NCBI RefSeq assembly: GCF_011074885.1
Contig: NC_054689.1
Coordinates: 62,001-126,000 of the forward strand
Reading direction: 5' to 3'
Length of the DNA: 64,000 nucleotides
From: Brettanomyces bruxellensis
Taxonomy: Eukaryota; Ascomycota; Pichiomycetes; Pichiales; Pichiaceae
A program made the position numbers and the translations under genes. The notes below the pieces were generated by a model. That model was not told the DNA's origin. It was given only the letters and a program-made list of their open reading frames with translations, and made no database searches. The number at the start of each line of letters is the position of its first letter. Position 1 is the stretch's first letter. Shown piece by piece: positions 1-10,018 of the stretch.

Positions 1-224
1 ACGAAACTAGCATCTTCAGTTCCAAAGGTTCGCTCGGATACTGTGGACACTACCTGACTCAAGTCCTCATTTCCTGAACAGACATCCTCGTAGACATGTT
101 GAATAATAAGAGTTGGTTTTAAAGCAGCAAATCCAAATATAGGACCAGCTCCTAGTAAACACCAAAAGATAGCGGCTGCGCATTGTATAAACCTCTTTTT
201 TGCTGTAACCTCAAAAAAGTACAT
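1..224 (-). CDS. FMP42: N-terminal fragment of Fmp42-like MFS transporter (partial)
   Basis: The minus strand is open from an ATG at 224-222 to the window edge, giving 74 codons with no stop, so the gene continues to the left. The peptide starts MYFFEVTAKKRF, then has a hydrophobic segment (residues about 15-37) containing GAGPIFGFAALKP, followed by a short loop with an EDVC motif. From memory, the order of a first membrane helix ending in FGFAALKP and a downstream Y-x4-C loop is typical of the Fmp42 (YMR221C) family of major facilitator transporters, which are related to SLC43 amino-acid carriers and whose substrate is unknown. Only the first helix and part of the first external loop are visible, so the assignment rests on one motif. 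Another 12-helix MFS subfamily is the main alternative. Confidence 0.6.
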   Translation of the reverse strand, partial: MYFFEVTAKKRFIQCAAAIFWCLLGAGPIFGFAALKPTLIIQHVYEDVCSGNEDLSQVVSTVSERTFGTEDASF

Positions 225-1279
225 CTTGCTTTCTGTGATATATGGATGACGATAACGCAAAAAAAGAAAAAAAAAGTGCAAGATTTATTTGATTTTGACA
301 ATCAGTACGGATAGCTCATAGACGTCTGGTCGTTAAACAAACTTGAAAGAACGGAGAAATAAACTGGTCAACGTAGACGAGGAATATTAAACCATTAATG
401 AATAACTGAAGGCAAGCTGGTCAGGTCTGCCTCAGAATATTATTCAATTTCATGAATCTTATTCAGCTGCTGTAAGCGCTATGGAAAATTGATAAAAAAA
501 TTACTTTACGAAGAATAATAGGAAGAAATAAAAAAATATTATGCGAGATTAGCAGATAGCGAGCCTATAACAGTAGCGAATAAACTGTCGGCCTGTAAGT
601 GAAAGAAAAATGCCTTTTTTTTAACAATACAATTTATCAATTTAATAATTTGAGACTCTCTTATTGTTTAAAAAGCCTCAAATTATCTTTTTCTTCTTTT
701 TTCACAGGAAACCAGGTAATAACAAAGATAACATACTAAGTAGGATCTCTGACTTCGATAGAATGCACCGATATCATAGTAACACTTTGAATATAGTTAG
801 TAACGCATATTTCAATGTTGATAACAAAAACATTCAACAAGAGAAAAAAAAGCCGGGCTGTAAGTCTAAAACGTAATAGGTGAATTTCAATTCATTAAAT
901 GCTTATCTAGAATATTTCAGTTACCCAGCAGCAAAAAAAATTATCATCGGATATGTGATAACACAAAAGAGAATTACAGTCTATTTTTTGTTAGATTTTA
1001 AAAATGCAGCCTTTCAGCTTAGATCGCTATGTTCTCATAGTCCCTGTACTTCCTTGAAAACAAATTTCAAGCTGCAAACCACATTGCCGAAGCAAAGAAA
1101 CCGAATTGGATGCGGCAAACCATTTTAAGTTTTAAGTTTTATTTTTGGAATGACACTCCTTGCGTCCATCGACGAGAGTCCAAAAGTATTGAAAGCACTA
1201 CTTCCTGATCTAAAAGTGTACAAATCATTAATTCATCTAATCTTGTTCTATTTATCGACTATACTTTGAAGAAGACACC
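225..1279. other. Intergenic, no gene seen
   Basis: This gap lies between the start of the Fmp42-like gene and the stop of the GTPase gene, both on the minus strand. It is AT-rich with several A and T runs. The open stretches at 664-876 and 880-1128 do not begin with ATG and have no family resemblance. It should contain the promoter of the Fmp42-like gene; no clear TATA box or factor site was recognised. Confidence 0.6.
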
Positions 1280-2590
1280 TTATTTTTTATGCTTAGTCTT
1301 TTTACTATCAGTTTTTCCCTCCCCTTTGGCTCCTTCATCATCCTTCTTTGCATCATCCTTACCTGGAACAACCTTAAATGAAAGTATGTCATTCTTTCCA
1401 GGTTCGACTATATCATCCATGGCTACACGCTTTCCACCTACTCCTTCAGCCGATGCTATAGTAACTTCTCCCATAATCGCTCTAGCCACAGAATTGACGG
1501 TCGTTCCTCTTTTGAAAAGTGTGCAGTCCCTAAATACATATTTTCCATGACCACCAGTGAAAGTTTGAATATTTCTAACCGTATAAACAGGAACAAGATC
1601 CAATTTTTTGGCTGCCTCTTGCAAAACTTGAACAACACCCGTGGATCCAAATCTGTATAGCACAAGATCCCTTATACTCTCGACTCTATCTTTTAATACC
1701 GGATCCATTGGCTTGAGACCACAATCTGGACCTAAATCGTCATACGTATCAACAAACTCGGTTCCCGGCTCGTATTCTATGTACCCTTGATCCTTTAGTT
1801 TACGCAGGAAAACCTCTGTTAGGGCGCTAGTAAGCACACAAGTCATTTTTGGATATTTGAGCATGATCTTACTCACATTTTTATCAGCATCAGGATGATC
1901 GATTTTATTCAATGCAAGAACCGTTGGGAATTTAACATTCATAAATGCCTTGACAACTCGTGTAATCCACTCATTGTCCCATTTTTCTAATCGTGGCAAA
2001 TTTGGAACAGATTTAACAGCTTTAGCCACCATCTCTTTTGATGCTCCATATCCACCAAGCTGTGCCCTTAAGGTCTCTACTGTAGTGGATTTTGTCGCCA
2101 CATGTCTCCTTGAAATAGTATTCCATTTTTTGTGTAGATTATTTTCAATCCAAAGTCGGATCTCGTCTTGTAACCATTGTATATCCTGAAGAGGGTCATA
2201 TCCTCTAGTTGCTTTACCCTCCGCATCCGTTGTTCCTGAAACATCAACAACCTGAATCAATGCATCTGCATGTCGAAGATCATCCAAAAACTTGTTTCCT
2301 AATCCCAATCCTTGTGACGCACCTGGGATAAGTCCAGCAACATCTAATAATTCGATTGGAACATGTCTTTTTCCTTGTTCACACCAGCCATAGTTAGGCT
2401 TGCATAGATCCTCTTTACCATACCTGGAGCATGCACAGTCAAGTTTTAGATACCCTGTTGCCCTATTTGGGTCAATGGTTGTAAATGGAAAGGCTCCAAC
2501 TTTGGCATTTGCATCCGTGAGGGAATTCAAAGTAGTGGATTTACCGCAAGACGGTTTACCGACAATTCCGATTAGTGGCTCTCTAGGCAT
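1280..2590 (-). CDS. Archaeal-type YchF/Obg-family GTPase with TGS domain
   Basis: A 436-aa translation-associated GTPase of the Obg/YchF group. The P-loop is GKPSCGKS near residue 11, the switch-II motif is DVAGLIPG near residue 83, and the G4 motif is NKID near residue 229. A cysteine-bearing insert ([14 protein letters not shown]) follows the first strand, and a C-terminal TGS-like domain spans about residues 320-400, ending in a lysine-rich tail. This layout matches the archaeal YchF-type proteins and S. pombe SPBC428.15 better than the OLA1 (YchF) protein of S. cerevisiae. Proteins of this group bind ribosomes or tRNA and hydrolyse GTP or ATP; the exact role of this subgroup is not settled. 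The ATG at 2590 gives [13 protein letters not shown], with the P-loop at the expected distance from the start. It is divergent from VID28. Confidence 0.85.
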   Translation of the reverse strand: MPREPLIGIVGKPSCGKSTTLNSLTDANAKVGAFPFTTIDPNRATGYLKLDCACSRYGKEDLCKPNYGWCEQGKRHVPIELLDVAGLIPGASQGLGLGNKFLDDLRHADALIQVVDVSGTTDAEGKATRGYDPLQDIQWLQDEIRLWIENNLHKKWNTISRRHVATKSTTVETLRAQLGGYGASKEMVAKAVKSVPNLPRLEKWDNEWITRVVKAFMNVKFPTVLALNKIDHPDADKNVSKIMLKYPKMTCVLTSALTEVFLRKLKDQGYIEYEPGTEFVDTYDDLGPDCGLKPMDPVLKDRVESIRDLVLYRFGSTGVVQVLQEAAKKLDLVPVYTVRNIQTFTGGHGKYVFRDCTLFKRGTTVNSVARAIMGEVTIASAEGVGGKRVAMDDIVEPGKNDILSFKVVPGKDDAKKDDEGAKGEGKTDSKKTKHKK

Positions 2591-3304
2591 TTTTCACCGC
2601 AAGACAAATTTCTATTGCACTGACGAACTATCGTTTTGCTGGTAGTGGTAAATGTAAGTTACACCTAAAATATGAGCTAGCTTCATTAACCTGTCCAAAG
2701 ATTCACGTAATACTTTGTGCTATTCCATTCAGACATAAATTTTTTTATGCCCTCAAATTTATCCGACTGAAAAATCACCGATCGAGGGACACTTTCTTCC
2801 TTTCAGTATTTATTATAGATCAGTTAATTTGATGCAGATGCCAAAACATTTACTAGCACTTTTTTTTTTATTCAACTTTGAAAACAATGTAATGCTGAAT
2901 ATACATATATATATATATTGATTTTATACTTTTCATCACAAATGCTGAACTTAAATTCGACTCTATCATTTCCTACCTCAAAAGCCAGCTCTGCAAACTT
3001 GGATGCACAGCCTTGAGATACGACATCAAATAGTCCACTCAAAAATTTAGAATCGTTATTATCATTGTACGGTGCGGTACACCCTTCATTATTTTTAATT
3101 TATTTTTAATTTTTTGCCGTGCCACTCGCATTTCCTAGTTTCATTAAAACCCATTAGATGAAGTCTCGGTTGTGAAAGTACTATATTCGTGGCAGTTGCT
3201 GTTTAATACCATTCAAATCAGATAAGCATACGATTATTCGATATATTTGCTTCAACTTATTGGGTCATTGAATTAATATCCGACAAAACCAGACATTAAG
3301 CAGA
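2591..3304. other. Divergent promoter region, GTPase / VID28
   Basis: Shared upstream region of two divergent genes. It holds an alternating TA tract at about 2903-2919, a T9 run near 2862 and AT-rich spacers. No RNA gene or conserved site was recognised. Confidence 0.5.
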
Positions 3305-5749
3305 ATGGCCGATATTAAGGGTAAGATGCCTATCACTCTGGAGAGTGCGATTAAGATAAAGCAATCACTATTGGGAAATGATGAAATGAAATTAAAATAC
3401 TTCGGGGACGGTACTTTTTTCCTCGAAATATTGAAGACTCTTCATGATTCGGACGATGCTATGTTATTACGTGAATGCTCCATTATTTTATATGCTTACA
3501 TTAACTTTTCTGACGCATGGAAGCGGGATCTCCCAGACTTAACAAAAGCTGCTAATACGATGATTCAAAACTGTAAAAAGTGTCCGGATACCCTTTTAGA
3601 GATAACAATTTTATCAATTTCAAAAATGTTGTCATCACAAGTAATTCCATTCTTAACTATTGATGATCTTATTGACACATTACAGTGCACGATTGCAAAT
3701 GAGAGCTCCTCGGAAAGATTAACAGCAAATTGTTGTATTATTCTTATTTCGGAATTGGCACAAATGGATGCCGATCCTAAGCGGAATGACCTCGCAATTA
3801 GTTTAATATCTAGACTGTATCGTCCAATCATGCAACGATTAGGCGACCTAATTGCTCCAATCTTTATACGTGTCTTAAAGCAAAATGCAACTCTGTCTTC
3901 CCTGAAAGAGTTCGATAGTATCTTTGAACATGCATCTTTATCAAATGAACTTCCAGCACTTTTGTATAAGGCCTCATCTACAAGTGTTCCGAATAGTACA
4001 TTGGCATTAACTTCTTTATTAAATGCTATGGCACAATTTTTGTCTGTTCTTGGCCGCCACCATCACATTGTTTCAATTCCAGATACACTGACTTACACAT
4101 TGTACGGGCTTTTACGATCATCAAGCTTTGAACTGAAGCAAGCTGCGGCTGCCGTCATTGTGTACTATAGCTCCTATCATCTATCGAATAAGCACCTTAT
4201 TACAGCAAATTTCCAAAAAGTAATTCCTGTTTTAATGAGTATTGCCAGAAATGATTTGCTATCCAGGGAGCAGAAAGAGGATTTTAGATCGAGCATGGCG
4301 AGAAAAAAATTTGAATATAATGGGCCGGGCCGTTTGTCGTCCTTACATTTACTTGTTGAATGCTGTGAACATTATCCAGCTACTGTGGACAAGCTTGTTG
4401 GATTGGACTTTGTTGATTTACTAATGCTTGCGGTGGATAAACTTACAAGAGATTTTATCCAGGATGAAGATGATGCCCACCATTTAAGTGACTGTCTGTT
4501 GTTAATAAGTTGTATTTGTGCAACAGATGATGTTAAAAGAGAGTTGGTATCACAATATCCGATAAATTGGAAGAAATACATTGGTTCGTATGTTCAATTA
4601 TGCAGGAACATATTAAACAGAAATGATATAACTGTGTCATTCGAGCTTTTATCCTCTTTCAGGCTTGCCACAGAGACAGTCCTATCCTTTTGCTATGTTA
4701 TTAGATCGATGTCGCGCTCAGCAGCGGTGCTGCGGACTTCTTTTGAACTTAAGGATGTTGTAATCAACATGTTTGAAATACTGAAGCAACCATTTGTAAT
4801 GGATTTTCTCTCTACAATCGATGATCCTGTGCTCTCGAATAATGAGGTACTGCTCCGATCTGTAATTCTTGGTGCCATCTCCAATTTTGCAATCGGTTTC
4901 AGCATCATCAGGGAGTATATGGATAGTAACTCTGTGCAATCGGCTCTCCAGCCGTATATAAATGGCACTTACAGAAGCATTAATTCCCAGGACAGAACAG
5001 TACTCCTTGTTTCGGCATTGCAGGTAATTCGTAATGCTCTTTATTCAGATGATGCGAAATTTAGAGAACCGTTCGTCACAAAAGCCTCTCTCGAAAGTGT
5101 TTTTAAACTTTGTGAGCATAAAGATGATCGCGTGAAACAACAAAGTTTCAATATACTTCGAAACGTTTCTGCAATTTCCATAGCACAGGCGGAAAAGCTT
5201 AACGACATATATATGGATTCTGTACCTCATGAGTTATCACATGATACCGATTTTCTGGCCTTCTTGCATCGTCACTTAGACAGCACAGAAGATTTTGACA
5301 CACTAACAGCGATTTGCTATATTTTTGTAAATTTTGCCTCTTCAACATTGGATAATCAGAGGAAAATCATGGCCGACGAGCAGCTATTGAAGCGTTTGCA
5401 TGAATTGCTTCAAATAAGTCTTCCATCTAACAGTGCAAAAGCAGAAACGATCAAGTTATGGAATCTTAAGCTTAGCATAGTTTGGATAATCACAAATCTT
5501 ACATGGAGACAGGGAACCGCGGGCTCATCATCAGACGATGATAATGATTCGTCAATGGATATTGATAACACAAGTTCAGCCACGGTTACACCATTGGGTC
5601 CATGTAGTACAGCTAAGGAAAGGGCCCAAAAATTAATCAAATTTGGATTTTACGACACTATACAAGTACTAAGTCGCAATTGTGATATTGCAGATTTTAG
5701 GGAACGTGCCAGAACAGCTGTTTTTCAACTTGTCTATCACGATGAATGA
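3305..5749 (+). CDS. VID28: Vid28/Gid5-like armadillo subunit of the GID ubiquitin ligase
   Basis: An 814-aa all-helical armadillo/HEAT-type protein. The C-terminal 120 residues carry the pattern seen in Vid28/Gid5 and animal ARMC8: a final repeat with IVWIITNLTW, an acidic insert (SSSDDDNDSSMD), then ERAQKLIKFGFYDTI and a last helix with RARTAVFQLV. In yeast, Gid5 is the scaffold of the GID/CTLH E3 ligase in cytosol and nucleus; it holds the substrate receptor Gid4, which recognises N-terminal proline degrons on gluconeogenic enzymes such as fructose-1,6-bisphosphatase. The length is close to that of S. cerevisiae Vid28 (about 920 aa). The ATG at 3305 is followed by a plausible N-terminus and no earlier in-frame ATG is needed. 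Another armadillo protein is possible, but the C-terminal match is specific. Confidence 0.78.
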   Translation: MADIKGKMPITLESAIKIKQSLLGNDEMKLKYFGDGTFFLEILKTLHDSDDAMLLRECSIILYAYINFSDAWKRDLPDLTKAANTMIQNCKKCPDTLLEITILSISKMLSSQVIPFLTIDDLIDTLQCTIANESSSERLTANCCIILISELAQMDADPKRNDLAISLISRLYRPIMQRLGDLIAPIFIRVLKQNATLSSLKEFDSIFEHASLSNELPALLYKASSTSVPNSTLALTSLLNAMAQFLSVLGRHHHIVSIPDTLTYTLYGLLRSSSFELKQAAAAVIVYYSSYHLSNKHLITANFQKVIPVLMSIARNDLLSREQKEDFRSSMARKKFEYNGPGRLSSLHLLVECCEHYPATVDKLVGLDFVDLLMLAVDKLTRDFIQDEDDAHHLSDCLLLISCICATDDVKRELVSQYPINWKKYIGSYVQLCRNILNRNDITVSFELLSSFRLATETVLSFCYVIRSMSRSAAVLRTSFELKDVVINMFEILKQPFVMDFLSTIDDPVLSNNEVLLRSVILGAISNFAIGFSIIREYMDSNSVQSALQPYINGTYRSINSQDRTVLLVSALQVIRNALYSDDAKFREPFVTKASLESVFKLCEHKDDRVKQQSFNILRNVSAISIAQAEKLNDIYMDSVPHELSHDTDFLAFLHRHLDSTEDFDTLTAICYIFVNFASSTLDNQRKIMADEQLLKRLHELLQISLPSNSAKAETIKLWNLKLSIVWIITNLTWRQGTAGSSSDDDNDSSMDIDNTSSATVTPLGPCSTAKERAQKLIKFGFYDTIQVLSRNCDIADFRERARTAVFQLVYHDE

Positions 5750-6333
5750 ATGGAAGCGGTGAAATGAAAAAAAAAAATTAATTATGATGCATATCTGCTA
5801 CACTGTATCACTCTTTTCTACTATTGTATACAGGATGTAACACGTTATTGAATTATATTTCATTGTGTCATCATGCATACTATGCACCTGCATTTGTTAC
5901 CTTTCGAATCTCTTGAATAGGGAAAATTTTTTTTTTCTCGCAACGTTGAAGAGGATTTACCTTTAGAACCCCAAATAGGCAATTTAATGGAGACTGTTGA
6001 ATCTTCTATGATTACCAGTTTGGGCTACATAAGGGTATAAATCAAACTGAAGCCATGAGCCCTCGGGTATCTCAGGCTTTACTTTTTCTCTAATTACCGA
6101 TCCGAAGGCTGTATAAAGAAAATTTTGTATATTCCATATTGCAATTACTCTTGAATATGAATATCCTTTCCACAATGGTTAAATTCTGAAACATGATATG
6201 TTTGGTTTAATCATATTCTTGATGTATATATAAAATTGGTTAGGATTCCAATCAAGACGAAACTTTATTTGAATATTTCTGATATGTCAATGTCCAAGTC
6301 TAGAAGCAACAATCAGCAAATATTCCTGCCATC
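5750..6333. other. Intergenic, VID28 terminator and wall-protein promoter
   Basis: The 3' region of VID28 (A-rich just after the stop) and the promoter of the Ser/Thr-rich gene, with a TATA box at 6225-6235. The short minus-strand open frame at 5984-6175 has no recognisable features. Confidence 0.5.
6225..6235 (+). promoter_or_regulatory. TATA box of the cell-wall protein gene
   Basis: TATATATAAAA lies about 100 bp before the ATG at 6334, the usual distance for a regulated yeast promoter. It is a sequence match only. Confidence 0.5.
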
Positions 6334-9093
6334 ATGCTATTCATATACTTTCTATCGTTAATTCTTACTGTCCTTGAATCAGCAACTGCCGATTCGATTG
6401 CACTTGAAGATGTGTACACAACAATAACCACCAAAAATTGCATTCTTCCGAACGTGTGTGAAAAATCTACAGAGTATGCTAGTGCATACCTAGAAACAGA
6501 AACTCTCCGTACAACAGTTACAGATGCCACCTCAACTTACACTACAAAGGCACCAACAGTTGTCACTAAATACTCTGCTGTTCATTACGTTCCAACTCTC
6601 ATCACAGATGGAGGTGTAACCGAGTGGAAAGAAGTGAGCAATCTGTACACAATTATTGATGGAGTTACAGAATACATTGTGACTTATTGTGATATTGCAA
6701 CTACCACAGTTTCTACCTTTGAACTCACAAATACGACAACAACTTCCGTTGTTATTCGAACACGTCCCTGCGGTGATGTTTACTCTAAAGCAGTTCAGAC
6801 AAGCATTCCTGTTACTTTTACAAGTGATGGGGTTCTTAGTACATCTATTTCGACGTTCACCACTTCGGTGTTGACTACCAAGATTTGCACTTCAAGTTCA
6901 TCATCCACATCTTCTACTACATCTTCTACCACACTACCTTCTACCACATCATCATCCACTATATCTACTTCTTCGACAGTTTCATCCACTTCCTCGAAGC
7001 CATCTTCTTCAACTACACAATCAACTTCTACATGCGCCTCATTGGGTGCTACATGTTCGAATGATTCCAACTGTTGTGATTCAAGCAACACCTGCTTGAG
7101 TGGAACGGACGGCTACTCTTCGTGTACCCTGGGAAGTACTTCCACTACGTCTACATCTTCCACTACATCTACATCTTCCACTACATCTACATCTTCCACT
7201 ACGTCTACATCTTCCACTACGTCTACATCTTCCACTACATCTACATCTTCCACTACGTCTACATCTTCCACTACGTCTACATCTTCCACTACATCTACAT
7301 CTTCCACTACGTCTACATCTTCCACTACATCTACATCTTCCACTACATCTCCTGTTTCCATTTCTTCTGCCTCTTCCGTTTCCACCACATCCATTTCATC
7401 TACATCTTCTCCAATATTAGCTTCTACTTGTGCTACTATTGGCGACAAATGTTCAGATTACTCAGATTGTTGTGATTCCAGCAACGACTGCTCAAGTGGG
7501 GAAGATGGTCACTCATCATGTGTGATTAAGACTATTTCTAGTTCATTGCTTACGTCATCAAGTATAGTAAGCACATCTACGACATCAACTACATCACTTT
7601 CATCTACCACCACTTCTAGTAGAACACCATTATCAGTTTCCTCAACCTCGACTTCCTCGTTGCCATCAACTAAGTCAACTTCAAGTACTTCATCGTCTTC
7701 CAGCACTTTAACCACCACTGTTTCCACTTGTGCGATGTCTGGTTCCAAGTGCTCAAACGATTCTGACTGTTGTGATTCTAATAACAGTTGCTTAAGTGGA
7801 TCTGATGGATTTTCATCGTGTGTCATAAAATCTACTTCGAGTACTTCCTCGTTGCCATCAACTACATCACCTTCTTTATCGTCATCAGTTTCAAGCACTT
7901 CAACTACTACTGTTTCTACTTGTGCAATGTCTGGTTCGAAATGCTCAAACGATTCTGACTGTTGCGATTCAGATAATATCTGTTATGGTGAAACTGAGGG
8001 TTACTCTTCCTGTGTTACAACATCCAGAGTAACGGTTCAATCCTCTACTTCGACCCCAGACAGAGCATATTCATCTACATTGTCATCGTCTAAGTCTTCT
8101 AGTACAACTTCAACTAGTACCTGTGCTGCAGTTGGTGCAGTTTGCACTGCAAATGATAATTGCTGTGACTCAAACAACATTTGTTCAAGTGTAAATGGTT
8201 CTAGTAAGGTCTGCATTCCTTCGTCTTCTATTTTGTCTTCGACTGCGTCAACACCTTCTTCTACCTCCTATGACTCAAGCAGTATCAAAAATTTGACAAC
8301 ATCTACGAGCTCAACAGGTTACGATTCTTCTGCTACTACAACTGCTTTGTCGTTAACTTCTGACTCCAGTACATTTGTGAGTTGGACATCGACATATTCA
8401 TCACTTAGCTCAACTGGTATAATGTCTAGCTCCACACCAGATACAATTGCATCCACTTCATCATCTTGTGTTGAGTTGGGTGTGGCCTGCATTAAGAATG
8501 AAGATTGTTGCAATTCAGAAGCATTATGCGGCACCATTGCAAACAGTACAACCTCTGTTTGTATGCTTTCTCAAACAACTGTTAGTACTTTTGCCTCAAA
8601 TATAATGACTACAGCAACAAATTCAGGATTCACATTTGTTACTCCCGTCACAATTTCTACTACCGCGGAAATAGTTACCCCTTGCATGTCAAACTGTTCT
8701 GAAGATAAAGGTAAGCTTCCAACACCATTCACAGAGACATCATGCGCTACTGAAGGTGCTTCATGCACAGCAGAATCGGACTGCTGCAATTCCGCAATGA
8801 AATGTGTTTCTGTTGGTGGTAATTACAGTACTTCTCAATCGAAGTGTATGACGGTGTCTTCTCTTAGTACCGAATACGTCACTAGTTCCACAAATTCCGA
8901 AATCACCACTCTTTATCCAACATATTCAACGGCCAATGCATCTTCTAGCAACGTCGACACAATTGTAAGTGAAATACAGACGGTTACCCAATCTTCTTCA
9001 ATTGTTTCTGAGTATGAGGGAGGTGCCCATAGTAATATCAGGGAATTCTCAAATATACTTTGTGGTGTAATGGCCGTTTTCTTAGCTTTGTGA
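6334..9093 (+). CDS. Ser/Thr-rich GPI-type cell-wall protein with seven six-cysteine modules
   Basis: A 919-aa secreted protein. It starts with a signal peptide (MLFIYFLSLILTVLESATA, residues 1-19) and ends in a hydrophobic segment (ILCGVMAVFLAL) after a Ser/Asn-rich stretch, as expected for a GPI-anchored wall protein. Residues 20-200 form a Thr-rich N-terminal region with a few cysteines. The rest is Ser/Thr-rich linker, presumably heavily O-mannosylated, carrying seven modules with the spacing C-x6-C-x5-C-C-x5-C-x9-13-C, starting near residues 234, 366, 466, 530, 597, 712 and 804. Modules 3 and 4 are nearly identical at their start (CAMSGSKCSNDSDCC), pointing to internal duplication. The cysteine pattern is that of inhibitor-cystine-knot (knottin-like) folds. 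I do not recognise a named orthologue; an adhesin or structural wall protein is the likely role. Between modules 1 and 2 lies an 18-bp minisatellite. Confidence 0.8.
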   Translation: MLFIYFLSLILTVLESATADSIALEDVYTTITTKNCILPNVCEKSTEYASAYLETETLRTTVTDATSTYTTKAPTVVTKYSAVHYVPTLITDGGVTEWKEVSNLYTIIDGVTEYIVTYCDIATTTVSTFELTNTTTTSVVIRTRPCGDVYSKAVQTSIPVTFTSDGVLSTSISTFTTSVLTTKICTSSSSSTSSTTSSTTLPSTTSSSTISTSSTVSSTSSKPSSSTTQSTSTCASLGATCSNDSNCCDSSNTCLSGTDGYSSCTLGSTSTTSTSSTTSTSSTTSTSSTTSTSSTTSTSSTTSTSSTTSTSSTTSTSSTTSTSSTTSTSSTTSTSSTTSPVSISSASSVSTTSISSTSSPILASTCATIGDKCSDYSDCCDSSNDCSSGEDGHSSCVIKTISSSLLTSSSIVSTSTTSTTSLSSTTTSSRTPLSVSSTSTSSLPSTKSTSSTSSSSSTLTTTVSTCAMSGSKCSNDSDCCDSNNSCLSGSDGFSSCVIKSTSSTSSLPSTTSPSLSSSVSSTSTTTVSTCAMSGSKCSNDSDCCDSDNICYGETEGYSSCVTTSRVTVQSSTSTPDRAYSSTLSSSKSSSTTSTSTCAAVGAVCTANDNCCDSNNICSSVNGSSKVCIPSSSILSSTASTPSSTSYDSSSIKNLTTSTSSTGYDSSATTTALSLTSDSSTFVSWTSTYSSLSSTGIMSSSTPDTIASTSSSCVELGVACIKNEDCCNSEALCGTIANSTTSVCMLSQTTVSTFASNIMTTATNSGFTFVTPVTISTTAEIVTPCMSNCSEDKGKLPTPFTETSCATEGASCTAESDCCNSAMKCVSVGGNYSTSQSKCMTVSSLSTEYVTSSTNSEITTLYPTYSTANASSSNVDTIVSEIQTVTQSSSIVSEYEGGAHSNIREFSNILCGVMAVFLAL
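7141..7350 (+). repeat. 18-bp coding minisatellite, about 11.7 copies
   Basis: The unit TCCACTAC[A/G]TCTACATCT is repeated head to tail for 210 bp with no indels. Variation is almost only A or G at the ninth base, a silent change in ACA/ACG threonine codons. It encodes repeated STTSTS within a Ser/Thr linker of the wall protein. Because the unit is a multiple of three, copy-number change keeps the frame open. Confidence 0.95.
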
Positions 9094-10018
9094 GCAGTCA
9101 GAGCAACACTCAAATATATATACATATTTATATATATATATGTTATAGATGGTATACATCTAGTATTCAATATCATTTTACTTTTATACATCGATTTAAT
9201 TGAAATTTGTTATGTATTACACCTTTCTAAGGTAAACTTAGACTAATCTTTTGTGATTGTGAGTTAAACAACGAGCGCTAATAATAATTACAGAAGAACA
9301 ATCTGGTGCACATATTTGCATACATCAACTACAGTCGTACTATTCGAAACTTTTGCAATATAATTATGCCAGTGCCTTTACTTTCTTTATGTTCCTTGTA
9401 CATGTACAACTTTGTCTCTCTTTCTTGTTTTACAAGCAACACAAAAAAAACAATATGCCTGGCAGTTGTATCATTTTATTATATTATATATCAGGACTGT
9501 TAAATACCTCACCATTGATATATCTGTGAATATATGTGTTACTCGACACATAAATTTGAATTTGTCATCTTTCTGTTCATATTAAAGGATTTCTGTGAAT
9601 TTAAGTCTTTACTGATTCAAGAATAGTGGAACATCAAAGACAGAATTCTAACCAAAATTCTTACTTTAAAATTGATCTGGGAGAGTTATTATAACCTAAA
9701 TTGTCTACACCGTCATAATTAAGTTAGTAAGATCTAAGTTCTTGAAATTGCCTCCGTGAATCACATAACATGCAAGTTGTTTCCAAAAATCAGCTAATTG
9801 ACTGATATCGCTTTATGACAATTCATAAGATTAAATCCTCACGCAAAGTATATTATTTATTTTTCAGTTTAAAGTGATTTCAGCTGTAATTATCTTTTTT
9901 TAATACAGTAAGGCCATTAATTAAAATGCATATCATATATAACACACGAAAAAGAGGATCCAAATACTTTAGTCATTATGTAAGATAACTAGCGTTATCT
10001 CTTGTAGTTGTAAAGTAA
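9094..10018. other. Intergenic, convergent gene ends, no gene seen
   Basis: This lies between the stop of the wall-protein gene and the stop of CDC16, so both 3' ends face it. An alternating TA/CA run at about 9112-9142 may act in 3'-end formation, as such tracts do in yeast. The open stretch at 9306-9503 does not start with ATG and has no homology that I see. Confidence 0.5.

Noticed and set aside
664..1128. Two plus-strand open stretches in the first intergenic region
   Set aside because: Neither has an ATG start at its listed beginning, and composition and lack of similarity fit chance frames in AT-rich DNA.
6795..7898. Long open frames on both strands across the Ser/Thr-rich repeats (for example 7100-7420 plus, 7113-7448 minus, 7509-7898 minus)
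   Set aside because: They are by-products of codon-periodic repeats in the wall-protein gene; they read as monotonous Leu/His or Val/Asp/Glu peptides and do not extend past the repeats.
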